Assembly (NCBI GenBank): GCA_900542195.1
Contig: UQNA01000014.1
Coordinates: 1 to 46,621 of the forward strand
Reading direction: 5' to 3'
Source of the DNA: an uncultured Sutterella sp.
GTDB lineage: Bacteria; Pseudomonadota; Gammaproteobacteria; Burkholderiales; Burkholderiaceae_F
DNA length: 46,621 nt
Shown: positions 17,036 to 25,671 of the stretch, in pieces
Numbering within the stretch: the first letter of the stretch is position 1
Layout of the letters: each line of letters begins with the position of its first letter
Notes under the pieces: generated by a model
Told to the model about the DNA's origin: nothing
Seen by the model: the letters and a program-made list of their open reading frames with translations, nothing else
Databases searched by the model: none
Position numbers and translations under genes: made by a program

Positions 17036-18013
17036 TTAAAAGGTGACTTGTCGAATGTGGAATTCACCAATATTTTGGTGACATAGCGTTTTGACAATAG
17101 GCAGAACCGAAGCGGAATATAGCTTGCAAACTTCTTTTGCGATTTCCTCGAACAAATCTTGGGGAAAGAGCTCGTTTGCAATCAAGTAAATGCGTCTTTC
17201 CATCCCGGGAGCTGGAAGAGGAATTACCTCGATATCTTTCGTAAATGCAGGATAGTTTAAAAGACTCAAGGGGCTAGTAATAGTCCAACCGTTTTTGTTG
17301 GCTACCATGGAAAGCTTGATCGCAAGATTGTCGACTTTAATCCGGCCAACTAACTGAATTCCATAGGTTATCAAAAAGTTATTTACCAGTTTTCCCCTGC
17401 CACTCTTTCCATAAGAATTGATGAACGGCAAGTTGCATAGAGAAAGCTGGTTCCAGCTAAGTTTTTTTAGTCCCTCCCCGAAATAGATACCTTTAGGAAA
17501 GAGTGCAACAGAAGGCTCTCGAATCATCAAAATTCTTTTCCAATCCGTATTCTTTAGAGCCGGATCGGAGGAGACAATAATATCTACATCGTGCTTTTTG
17601 AGTCTTTCAATCAGTCTGTCCGAACTCCCCGTCAGACAAGTAATAGTCCCTACTCTTGTCTTAAAATTCGATAGAAATTGAGGAACTATAGACAAGGACA
17701 TACTTTCTAAGAAACCAATTCTTAATTCTTGATGCAATGAATTTTTTTCCCTCACGTTCTCCAACGCCTCTCTAGTACTCTTCATTGCAGCCTTGACTCT
17801 AGAGTACAGAATTTTTCCGTCTGGTGTTGGGATCATCGGCTTGGAACAACGATCAAAAAGAGTAACCTCTAATGTGTCTTCCAACCTTTTCAATGCTCTC
17901 GATGCTGCCGATGTACTAAGCGAGAACAATTCCGCCGATTCTTTCAACGAACCAGTCTCACATAGAGAAATAAACAGGAGCCACTCGTGGGTATAAACAG
18001 CATCCTCGAGCAT
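17036..18013 (-). CDS. LysR-family transcriptional regulator (lyase cassette 2)
   Basis: The product is 325 residues. Helix-turn-helix at about 18-70 (SLKESAELFSLSTSAASRALKRLE). The effector domain has GSSDRLIERLKKHDVDIIVSSD, LCNLPFI and SGRGKLVNNF, as in the other three LysR proteins here. The start is the ATG at 18013 with AAGGAG before it. It begins 12 bases downstream of the aldolase-like gene and is the last gene of an apparent operon alpha2-beta2-aldolase-lysR. This differs from the other lyase blocks, where the regulator is divergent, and implies autoregulation within the operon. Confidence 0.9.
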   Translation of the reverse strand: MLEDAVYTHEWLLFISLCETGSLKESAELFSLSTSAASRALKRLEDTLEVTLFDRCSKPMIPTPDGKILYSRVKAAMKSTREALENVREKNSLHQELRIGFLESMSLSIVPQFLSNFKTRVGTITCLTGSSDRLIERLKKHDVDIIVSSDPALKNTDWKRILMIREPSVALFPKGIYFGEGLKKLSWNQLSLCNLPFINSYGKSGRGKLVNNFLITYGIQLVGRIKVDNLAIKLSMVANKNGWTITSPLSLLNYPAFTKDIEVIPLPAPGMERRIYLIANELFPQDLFEEIAKEVCKLYSASVLPIVKTLCHQNIGEFHIRQVTF

Positions 18014-18025
18014 ATCGTTCTCCTT

Positions 18026-19072
18026 CTAGATTTTCTTAAGAAAGGCGACTATTGTTTGAATTTGTTTGTCAGAAGTAGACCATGAAGTACACAAACGCAG
18101 TAAATAATGTTCATCGTCTGTCTTCCTCAGGACTCTTAGTTTAAACTTTTTCTGCAGTTTCTCCAGAGTGGAAGCATCTACGACGGGGAAAACCTGATTT
18201 GTCATGGTTGGCACCAGGAGAGGAAAGCCGGCATTTTCAAAGGCTTCGCTAATGACTTGAGCCTGCTTAACCGCTCTCTCTCCGATCGAAAGATACAGAT
18301 TGTTCTCAAACAAAGCTAAAAAACTGCAGCCAAGAAGTCGGCCTTTAGCTATTAAGCCCCCGCGCATTCTCAAAACTCCAAGTAATCTCTTAGAAATTTT
18401 GGAATTATTTACAACCAGAGCTTCTCCAATCAAGCTTCCGCATTTCGTACCTCCGATATAAAAGACATCGGCAACCTTTGCTATTTGAGCCAACGATATA
18501 TTGGAAGCCGCTAATCCATAGGCTAGTCTTGCTCCGTCTATATAAAAGAGTAGATCGTATTTTTTGCAGGACTTCGAAATTTTTTCTAATTCATCCAAAG
18601 AATAGAGGGTTCCGAATTCTGTAGGAAAAGAAATATAGACCGCCGCTGGCCGAGAGAGATGGGAGCGTTCTACTTCTTCACGGCTGTAGTAATCCTCACA
18701 AATCTCGTCAATTTGAGAAGATGATATTTTTCCAAACTTATTATTTACGGAAAGGATTTTTCCTCCACATGCTTCAATTGCTCCTGCCTCTGCGGTGGCA
18801 ATATGAGAAGAATCAGCCGCCAGAACAGCCTCATTACTTGAGAGAGCAGTATCAATCGTCACCAGATTGGCCATTGTTCCGCTAGCAACCCAAAATACCC
18901 TGGCTAAAGATGAGGATAAATGACATGTTTTTAATATTTCTTTTTCTGCTTTTTCGCAGAACTCATCTTCACAGTAGCCTAGCTGCACAAGTTCATTTGA
19001 ATTTTTCAAAAGATCAAGTATTGCAGGGTGGCAACCTCCTGTGTAATCACATTGAAACATCTCCATTTTCAC
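18026..19072 (-). CDS. Threonine aldolase-family PLP enzyme
   Basis: The product is 348 residues, normal for the low-specificity threonine aldolase (beta-eliminating lyase, PF01212-type) family. FYIDGARL at 176-183 has the cofactor-pairing Asp179, and IGGTKCG has the Schiff-base Lys210. The usual N-terminal NFxSD element is altered to CDYTGG. Family members split 3-hydroxy amino acids into glycine and an aldehyde. Placed 64 bases after beta2 and 12 before lysR, it probably belongs to the alpha2/beta2 pathway; a 3-hydroxy amino-dicarboxylate substrate would be consistent but is only a guess. A classical threonine role is possible. Confidence 0.85.
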   Translation of the reverse strand: MKMEMFQCDYTGGCHPAILDLLKNSNELVQLGYCEDEFCEKAEKEILKTCHLSSSLARVFWVASGTMANLVTIDTALSSNEAVLAADSSHIATAEAGAIEACGGKILSVNNKFGKISSSQIDEICEDYYSREEVERSHLSRPAAVYISFPTEFGTLYSLDELEKISKSCKKYDLLFYIDGARLAYGLAASNISLAQIAKVADVFYIGGTKCGSLIGEALVVNNSKISKRLLGVLRMRGGLIAKGRLLGCSFLALFENNLYLSIGERAVKQAQVISEAFENAGFPLLVPTMTNQVFPVVDASTLEKLQKKFKLRVLRKTDDEHYLLRLCTSWSTSDKQIQTIVAFLKKI

Positions 19073-19136
19073 GCCTCTTTAAAGTCTTTTGCGCCAGGGC
19101 TCCTTTAATTTCTATTTCTTAATTCTGAATCTTGCT

Positions 19137-20492
19137 TTATTGGGTAAATAACCTCAATTTGTTCATGAATTTTTTTACCCCTTCCTTTTGAGAAAGAAGA
19201 TAGACATCGAATAGATCCTCAAGAAGAGAACCCTTCTCTATTTCTCCTATGAGCTTCCTATAAGAATCTGCTAACGAAACATTATTAATTAATGAAAACT
19301 CAAGAACTTTCTTGGTTTCATTTTTACCGATAATCTTCTGAAGAAATAAAGCAGGCGCTAAACTCATTTGTGCCTGTTCAAGACAGCGTTCAGAATTAGA
19401 GGTTATTCCTTTCACAACCTTTTCTAGTAAGACCAGAGATCCACGACTAAGTAATTGGCAAGAGTTCAGAATTGCTTTTAATGGCAAGGAGGAGTTTGAA
19501 TCATTTTCAAGCCATCCTGCATGGACGCCCACATTCAAGCCAGCAGAATTAGCAAAGACTTTATCACAGATATTCATAATCAATTCTGCAACTGTCGGAT
19601 TAATCTTGCCGGGCATGATAGAAGAACCAGGGGCAACTGCTGGCAAAATGATCTCTCTAATTCCAGCACGCGGACCGGAGGCCATGATAGTAAGATCTCT
19701 GGCCAATTTCCATAGTGCAACTGCGGCTGCCTGGATCTTTGAATGAGCAATTATGAATCTATACCGATTGTTTAATGAAGGTTGGAAGTCCTCTTCCTTG
19801 AGAGATAATTTGTAGCCTAACTCTTCACTTAAAAGCTGAGTTGCCTTATTAGAAAATGAAGGAAGAACTCCGAGCCCGGTTCCGAGATCACCCGCCCCTA
19901 AAACACTAAATGTCCAAAATTTCTTTTCTTCCTGTAATTCTTCGATGATAGCTTCAATTATGGTTTTATGAGATTTGAATTCGTCTCCAAGCCTTATAGG
20001 AAAAGAATCTTTTAAACCCAATCTACCGCACTTCACCACACCTTCAAATTCTTTTGCCTTTCTTTCTAACTCATTGCATAAGAGCCTTAAGTTTTTAGAT
20101 AGCAAAGACAGATCTGAACGAATTGCAATAGCTTCTGCTGTCACGGTGACATCATTTGTCCACTGATTCAGAGAAATCTCATCCAAACTAATTGGTATAT
20201 TGGCTTTTAACTGTATTTGTTCATTAATAATTTTGTTTGCCGGCATACCGACAAATCTAAGTATAGTTTGCTCAAAACAAGTCAATGGTTCAAATACGTT
20301 TATTAAACCGTCACAAACCCGAGAAATTTCTGCGGCCTTTTCTTTTGAAAGATATCCTAACTGTTCATTAGCCCGGGCAGAGGCTTTCCGTATTTTCAAA
20401 ACGGCATTTATATATTCGGGAAATTCATTTAGTTTTTCATAACCAAAACTCAATGGTGCTTTGGTAAGTGATTCATTAGCAAAGAAGCTCAT
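19137..20492 (-). CDS. Aspartase/fumarase-superfamily lyase subunit beta2, N-terminal site lost
   Basis: The product is 451 residues from the ATG at 20492, which has AAGGTG upstream; a longer frame reaches 20597 but overlaps alpha2. The SS-loop is perfect at 289-299 (GSSIMPGKINP with Ser291, Lys296, Asn298). The N-terminal site is lost: the GSGTxxNMxVNEV region reads FVGMPANKIINEQ, HVNMCQSTND is replaced by EISLNQWTND, and GRTxxQDAVP reads GRLGLKDSFP at 156-165 (Thr to Leu, Gln to Lys). The first ~20 conserved residues are missing. The C-terminal half resembles beta3 (NAGWLEN-like, SSLPLKA, GITSNSERCL). It lies 13 bases after alpha2. I infer that it contributes the SS-loop to alpha2. Confidence 0.88.
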   Translation of the reverse strand: MSFFANESLTKAPLSFGYEKLNEFPEYINAVLKIRKASARANEQLGYLSKEKAAEISRVCDGLINVFEPLTCFEQTILRFVGMPANKIINEQIQLKANIPISLDEISLNQWTNDVTVTAEAIAIRSDLSLLSKNLRLLCNELERKAKEFEGVVKCGRLGLKDSFPIRLGDEFKSHKTIIEAIIEELQEEKKFWTFSVLGAGDLGTGLGVLPSFSNKATQLLSEELGYKLSLKEEDFQPSLNNRYRFIIAHSKIQAAAVALWKLARDLTIMASGPRAGIREIILPAVAPGSSIMPGKINPTVAELIMNICDKVFANSAGLNVGVHAGWLENDSNSSLPLKAILNSCQLLSRGSLVLLEKVVKGITSNSERCLEQAQMSLAPALFLQKIIGKNETKKVLEFSLINNVSLADSYRKLIGEIEKGSLLEDLFDVYLLSQKEGVKKFMNKLRLFTQ

Positions 20493-20505
20493 TTTCACAC
20501 CTTTT

Positions 20506-21960
20506 TCAGTCGATTTTTCTAATAGATTTATACTTTCTGAAAAGTTCAACGGTTTTATCTCTATCCGTAAGTGAAAGCACATCGAAAATTTCTTCACAAA
20601 CTTCCGGGGTGAGAATTTTGTCCTGTTTTGCTACCTCCTTACACGATCGATTAGTTTCTATGGCTTTCTTGGCAACTTTAACCCCAGTTGGATAACCGAA
20701 CAAAGAACTCACCATCGTGGACAATGAAGTGGATAATTCCGCATAACCTCTTACCACTTCTTTGTTAATCTGAACTTCTTTTAGACACTCTTCATTAAAT
20801 AACCTTAATGAAGAAGCTGCCAATTTCAAAGCATTCACCACTGTTATAAATCCGCCTGAGTTTATTGACCCATGGTCCAGTTGCCCCTCATTGGAAGAGT
20901 AAAAAGCCATCTCCTCTGCTATAGCCATTTCACCGAGCACATCCGTCATTAGCTCGCATAAATATGCCGTGTTCTCAGATTCATATCCTGTTGTACCTTC
21001 AGCGATATAAGAAAGCACAACTTCTTTTATTCCTGCTCTCGGGCCGGAAGAGTACAAGATCAAATCATTAGCTATTCGCGTTATTGCCGCCACAAGCTCT
21101 TTTAGGGTCTCCATTAGAATCGAATGGTGGTCTGTGTTTCTCATCCCGTCAAAAATCCCGCTATTCTTTACTACGTCATCTTCGTAGATCCTTTGCTTCA
21201 TCTCAAATCCAACGACTTTAGAGAGATTCGGGTATATAAGTTCAGGATAACCAGGCAGCACCCCCATTCCTGTTCCTACAGCAGTCCCACCCATCACACC
21301 AAATTGGAAAATAGGCCTAATGTTTTCTAGTTCTTTTCTAACTCGTGAAACAGATCTAAGCCACCCAGCAAAAACTTGCCCCCAAGTCATAGGTACGGCA
21401 TCTTGAAGGCCAGTTCTTCCTAATCGCACTACTTCTTTGAACTCCTGAGCCTTAATCAGGAGAGTTGATTCAATTTCTTTAGCAGCTTTTAGAACAGGTT
21501 CGATTAAACGAAAAATGACTATAGCCTCCGCAGTTGGGAAGACATCATTTGAGGACTGGCACATATTTACATGAGTATTGGGATGAATAGCCTCATATGA
21601 CACCTTTCCCGTTAAAATCTCGTTCGCTCTATTGGCCAGTACCTCATTGACATTCATGTTAACGCCCGTACCTTGCGAACGCCACACATTCACTGGGAAA
21701 TGACCTAAAAATTTTCCACTGATAACTTCATCACAAGCTTTGCATATCGCTCTTGCTTTTTCTTCATTTAACGCTCCTATTTGAGCGTTTGTTATGGCAC
21801 ATGCTTTCTTTATTTCTGCAACTGCGGCAATCACCTCGGGATATTCGTTGTAAGTATGATTGCTTACCTTGTAGTTATTTGAGGTACGGACGGTTTGTAT
21901 ACCGTAATATGCCTCATCAGGGACCTCTAATTCCCCCAGAGAATCTTTCTCTAGACGCAT
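20506..21960 (-). CDS. Aspartase/fumarase-superfamily lyase subunit alpha2, SS-loop lost
   Basis: The product is 484 residues, the same length as alpha3, which it resembles from end to end (both finish in RKID). N-terminal motifs are intact: YYGIQTVR, QGTGVNMNVNEV at 96-107, HVNMCQSSND at 130-139 and GRTGLQDAVP at 181-190. At the SS-loop the alignment to alpha3 has no gap, but GSSIMPGKINP is GTTGYESENTA at 322-332: both Ser are Thr, Met is Tyr, Lys329 is Glu and Asn331 is Thr. The catalytic base and the carboxylate-binding Lys/Asn are therefore gone. AAGGAG precedes the ATG. It is the first gene of the alpha2-beta2-aldolase-lysR operon and probably works only with beta2. Confidence 0.9.
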   Translation of the reverse strand: MRLEKDSLGELEVPDEAYYGIQTVRTSNNYKVSNHTYNEYPEVIAAVAEIKKACAITNAQIGALNEEKARAICKACDEVISGKFLGHFPVNVWRSQGTGVNMNVNEVLANRANEILTGKVSYEAIHPNTHVNMCQSSNDVFPTAEAIVIFRLIEPVLKAAKEIESTLLIKAQEFKEVVRLGRTGLQDAVPMTWGQVFAGWLRSVSRVRKELENIRPIFQFGVMGGTAVGTGMGVLPGYPELIYPNLSKVVGFEMKQRIYEDDVVKNSGIFDGMRNTDHHSILMETLKELVAAITRIANDLILYSSGPRAGIKEVVLSYIAEGTTGYESENTAYLCELMTDVLGEMAIAEEMAFYSSNEGQLDHGSINSGGFITVVNALKLAASSLRLFNEECLKEVQINKEVVRGYAELSTSLSTMVSSLFGYPTGVKVAKKAIETNRSCKEVAKQDKILTPEVCEEIFDVLSLTDRDKTVELFRKYKSIRKID

Positions 21961-22179
21961 ACAAACTCCTTAAAGATATGGGAAGGATATGAAGAAATTA
22001 TCAAGAGAAAGAGAGAAAGGCGCCAATAAAATGCAAAGAACTCAACTCTTAGTTGCTGTTAATGATAAAAGAACGGGGTAAAGAACCTCAAAGGCAGGGG
22101 AAATCCTAAATTGCACTCTCAAAATTAATACACTAAGAAGTCCTCTTCTCGCAAACTTGTATTTCATTTAATTTTTCAG

Positions 22180-23040
22180 CTAATCACTCTTCAAGCTCAG
22201 CACTAAAATAGAAACCAGAATTAATCCGATCCCCACCAAAGTCCAAACAGAATAAGGTTCATGAAGCAGGAAGATTCCCCAGCAAGCCGCCCCCATCGGC
22301 TCAGCCAGACCAAGAGTAGAAGCTACGCTTGCTTTGGTATGCCGAACACCTGTAAAGAAAAAGGCAAACGCTAGAGATGCCGTTACTAAGCCAAGTGCCA
22401 CTGCACAGCTAAGGCCTTGTGCGGTAGCGATCCAGGATATCGGAAAAAACATCAGCATGGGTGCATTGATGATAGCCACCAAACCCATCACTACTACCAT
22501 GGCCGATTCTGAAGAGACGCCTTCCATCGCTTTCGGTGCGGCCACAATTTCGCCGGCATAACATAGCCCGGCCAACAGAGGAAGGAGCAAATAAATCCAA
22601 TGGATGGTTGAATTGAAATTCTCTAAATTCAATAAAACAATGCCGACAATCGCTGTCACAGTCGAGAAATACCAAATCTTTGAAGGATTTTTACCGTAAA
22701 CGATCTTCTCAATGATCGCCGTCCAGATAGGCGTTGAACCAATAGCAGCAATGGTTCCTACGGCTACTCCCGTCTTTGGGAGTGACGAAAAGAACAATAG
22801 TTGGAAGCCATATAAACACAAAGCCACCAACACGAGAAATTTAAAATTAAAAGAGGACCAAGAGTTCGGAAATTTTTTTGCAGCCCAGCAGAAAGCCGCT
22901 AGTCCTAAAGTGCCAATAACCATTCTTGCTTCAGTTACAGTGAATGGTGTTGCTCCCTCCGGCGCAAAACTCTGGATCGTTCCCGAAAAACTAAAGCACA
23001 AGGCACCAATCAAAACAAAAAGAGGGCCTGATAATCTCAT
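22180..23040 (-). CDS. EamA-family (DMT superfamily) transporter
   Basis: The product is 286 residues with ten hydrophobic segments in two EamA halves. The second half ends with the typical ASVASTLGLAEPMGAACWGIFLLHEPYSVWTLVGIGLILVSILVL pattern (family signature at about 238-282, given here in outline). The family exports amino acids or other metabolites from the cytoplasm. It stands alone between the alpha2 operon and the LysR gene for cassette 3, on the minus strand. An AGGGAAAGGAAG stretch precedes the ATG at 23040. The substrate is unknown. Confidence 0.88.
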   Translation of the reverse strand: MRLSGPLFVLIGALCFSFSGTIQSFAPEGATPFTVTEARMVIGTLGLAAFCWAAKKFPNSWSSFNFKFLVLVALCLYGFQLLFFSSLPKTGVAVGTIAAIGSTPIWTAIIEKIVYGKNPSKIWYFSTVTAIVGIVLLNLENFNSTIHWIYLLLPLLAGLCYAGEIVAAPKAMEGVSSESAMVVVMGLVAIINAPMLMFFPISWIATAQGLSCAVALGLVTASLAFAFFFTGVRHTKASVASTLGLAEPMGAACWGIFLLHEPYSVWTLVGIGLILVSILVLSLKSD

Positions 23041-23149
23041 TTTCTTCCTTTCCCTTGGAATTCTTCCTTCTTCTCTTTGAAAGGAATTCTCTTTTATCGT
23101 TATATTTTTTGCTAACAGAAGTGAGCAAACAGAATGCCTAACATTCCAT

Positions 23150-24178
23150 CTACGAATCCTTCAAAGGTTTTCCCTGAATGTTTTTCAAAAGCTTTGTCTC
23201 GGGATCTAACACAAAGATTTCTTGTTTCATCCATGGAGCAATATCAACCAACTCTTTCAAGATATCTTCCCGGAGAATTCGGCATGCCTCTTCAATAAAA
23301 GTGTTCATCAGAATCTCCGGCTCATTTCTTCTTGCAAGCACATATACTTTTCTAGACAGAAGAGGCGCCGGCATTGGTCGATAGGTTACCTTATCCATGA
23401 AATTTTTGTTTTGAAGAATCGTCGATGCCCTCGACACTGTCCACCCGACTCCTTCGCTGATCAAGGCGAGCATTGTACTGTTGCTGTCAACCTCAAGTTG
23501 ATGAGGAAGAGATATTCCCGAAGTGTCTAAAAAAACTTCATTAAGTTTGCCTCCCCCGCTGGAGTGATGGTATTTGAGGAAAGGCAAACCGCAAAATTTA
23601 AGAGAGTTCCAAGACTTCCAACACTTCGAGTTTTCCATTTTTCTTGGAAAAACCAGCAGACTTCCTTCCTGAAAAATCTTCTGCCGCTTCAAATTGGCTA
23701 AATCCACCGTTGAATCACTCGAAAAAATCACGTCAAGCTCTCCGCTTAAGAGCTTTTGATGGAGGACATCTGAAGTACCCACTACTGATACCAACTGTCT
23801 GGTTTTATTCCGGAGCCGAATGATGAGTTTCGGCAACAGATCAACACTCAGACTTTCAATGCATCCAATTCTGATTAACGGCTTCAATTTGTTTTCTTGT
23901 CGGATGTTTTGCGCTAAATTTCCGAAAGAAAGCACATACTTCTCTAGTTCTTGTTTCAGCACCTGACCCTCAGGTGTTAATCTAACCGGCCGGCTGTTCC
24001 TTTCAAAGAGAGGAACCCTCCACTCGTCTTCCCAATGCTTGATTATTCGGGAAACCGCGCTCTGAGTCATCCCGAACATCTCTCCGGCCTCTGTAAAACT
24101 GCACGTTTGGGCTGCCTTCAAAAAAATTTGAGCTGCTTTATTCAGAAACAAATCGGATGCGTTAGAAATATCAGTCAT
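23150..24178 (-). CDS. LysR-family transcriptional regulator (lyase cassette 3)
   Basis: The product is 342 residues. Helix-turn-helix at about 24-75 (SFTEAGEMFGMTQSAVSRIIKHWE). The effector domain carries VGTSDVLHQKLLSGELDVIFSSD, FCGLPFL and SGGGKLNEVFL. The C-terminal tail with APWMKQEIFVLD parallels APWLKEEIFTVD of the cassette 1 regulator, so these two are close paralogues. It is divergent from dcu2-alpha3-beta3 with 164 bases between starts and is the likely activator of that operon. Confidence 0.92.
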   Translation of the reverse strand: MTDISNASDLFLNKAAQIFLKAAQTCSFTEAGEMFGMTQSAVSRIIKHWEDEWRVPLFERNSRPVRLTPEGQVLKQELEKYVLSFGNLAQNIRQENKLKPLIRIGCIESLSVDLLPKLIIRLRNKTRQLVSVVGTSDVLHQKLLSGELDVIFSSDSTVDLANLKRQKIFQEGSLLVFPRKMENSKCWKSWNSLKFCGLPFLKYHHSSGGGKLNEVFLDTSGISLPHQLEVDSNSTMLALISEGVGWTVSRASTILQNKNFMDKVTYRPMPAPLLSRKVYVLARRNEPEILMNTFIEEACRILREDILKELVDIAPWMKQEIFVLDPETKLLKNIQGKPLKDS

Positions 24179-24269
24179 ATTGTCAGAACCTCCGTGGGCA
24201 AAGGTCTTTCCGTCAAGATTCCGTTGTGCTATGAGTTTGCACAGGAATGTTTTTCATTCTTTGGAAGCA

Positions 24270-24316
24270 TGTTCTTTAACACTTTACCACCATTGCTGCA
24301 AAGTTATACAAGAACA
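24270..24316. promoter_or_regulatory. Inverted repeat in the lysR/dcu2 divergent promoter
   Basis: TGTTCTT at 24270 and AAGAACA at 24310 form an inverted repeat with a 33-base gap, ending 27 bases before the dcu2 start. The core TTCTT/AAGAA resembles the cassette 1 candidate operator, but the wide spacing makes this weak. It could represent two half-sites contacted by a LysR tetramer. Confidence 0.3.
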
Positions 24317-24342
24317 AACCTCAACCTGATAAGGAGCTGTCT

Positions 24343-25659
24343 ATGTTTTGGATTCAAGCTTTAGTCATATTGGCGTGTATTATGATCGGCGCGAGAAAGA
24401 GCGGCGTCGCCATGGGTTTTGCAGGCGGCGTTGGTCTTTTCATACTCGTTTTTATTTTCGGTCTAAGACCAGCCTCGCCTCCTGTTAATGTCTTACTTAT
24501 CATTATTGCAGTATCTGCCATGGCCGCTTGTCTGCAAGTAGCCGGAGGCCTTGACTTATTGGTACATTTGGCGGAAAAGCTTCTCAGAAGAAATCCCAAC
24601 CGAATCACCTTCATGGCACCAATCGTCACTTTTCTCTTCACGGTATTTACCGGGACTAGTTACGTTGCGCTAGCTGTTTATCCCGTGATCTGCGAAGTTG
24701 CGTTAGAAGCAAAGATCAGAGTTGAAAGACCCATGTCAATCGCTTTGATTGCTAGCCAACACGGAATTTCTGCCTCTCCGGTTTCAGCTTCCACCGCTGC
24801 CCTCCTTGCTGTTCTTGCAGCTCAAGGCGTTTCTCTTGGTCAGATAATGCTTGTTCTAGTACCTGCCATTTTCCTAGGCATCATGATTGGTGCGGTAAGT
24901 GTTTACAAGAAAGGTCTCGAACTGGAAAACGATCCGGAATTCAAAAAGCTTATTGAATCCGGTGAAATTACCTTAGGCAAAGGTGCCTCTCGCGAATACA
25001 AACCAACAAAAGAAGCCTTAATTTCCGTTACCCTGTTTGCTCTCGGTGTTGCTTCCATCGTCCTCCTCGGCAGCGTTAAATCCTTAATGCCACACTGGAT
25101 AATCAACGGCAAAGATACATATCTTTCAATTCCCAATGCAATTGAAATCATTGCTTTCTTCACATCCTTCTTAATTGTCTTCGCCTGCGGCCTCAAACCA
25201 TCAAATATCGCTAAGAGCAGCGTGTTTTCTGCAGGTATAACCGGTGTTATCGCAATCTTCGGTATCGCATGGATGACGGATACTTTCTTCTTAGCCCATA
25301 AAGCCATGATTATCGATAATCTCGGCGGAATCGTTCGCGAATTCCCGATCCTTTTCGCGGTCATGATTTTTGTTATGTCTGCTTTGCTCCTGAGCCAAGG
25401 TGCTACAACCCGTTCAATTATGCCTCTAGGCGTCTCCCTTGGTTTGCCGCTCGGCTCTTTGGTAGCTTTTGCACCCGCAGTCAATGGTCTCTTCTTCTTC
25501 CCCGCAACCGGCAGTGCAATTTCTGCGATCACATTCGACCGTTCGGGGACCACAAAGATCGGCAGCTATGTTCTCAACCACAGCTTCCAACTTCCGGGAT
25601 TTGTCACCTGCATTAGCTCAATCTTGATCGGTCTTGTTATCTCTTACTTTGTTTTCTAA
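24343..25659 (+). CDS. Anaerobic C4-dicarboxylate transporter, DcuA/DcuB family (dcu2)
   Basis: The product is 438 residues. Family marks are strong: GARKSGVAMGFAGGVGLFIL near 16-35, GLRPASPPVNVLLIIIAV near 41-58, AEKLLRRNPNRITFMAPIVT near 80-99, RVERPMS-ALIASQHGISASPVSAS near 130-155 and FDRSGTTKIGSYVLNHSF near 397-414. It is closer to E. coli DcuA/B than dcu1 by these motifs. It is expected to exchange aspartate or fumarate for succinate across the inner membrane. It is the first gene of the dcu2-alpha3-beta3 operon (12 bases to alpha3), with AAGGAG before its ATG. The operon couples uptake directly to fumarate release. Confidence 0.94.
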   Translation: MFWIQALVILACIMIGARKSGVAMGFAGGVGLFILVFIFGLRPASPPVNVLLIIIAVSAMAACLQVAGGLDLLVHLAEKLLRRNPNRITFMAPIVTFLFTVFTGTSYVALAVYPVICEVALEAKIRVERPMSIALIASQHGISASPVSASTAALLAVLAAQGVSLGQIMLVLVPAIFLGIMIGAVSVYKKGLELENDPEFKKLIESGEITLGKGASREYKPTKEALISVTLFALGVASIVLLGSVKSLMPHWIINGKDTYLSIPNAIEIIAFFTSFLIVFACGLKPSNIAKSSVFSAGITGVIAIFGIAWMTDTFFLAHKAMIIDNLGGIVREFPILFAVMIFVMSALLLSQGATTRSIMPLGVSLGLPLGSLVAFAPAVNGLFFFPATGSAISAITFDRSGTTKIGSYVLNHSFQLPGFVTCISSILIGLVISYFVF

Positions 25660-25671
25660 AAGGAACTAAAA

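Noticed and set aside
20960..21000. Loss of the SS-loop in alpha2 as a sequencing error
   Set aside because: The segment aligns to alpha3 without gaps, and eight or more substitutions would be needed. No error type gives that.
24903..25553. Long minus-strand open frame of 216 codons inside dcu2
   Set aside because: It is a shadow of the dcu2 gene, which shows unmistakable DcuA/B motifs on the plus strand. Its translation is low-complexity basic sequence.
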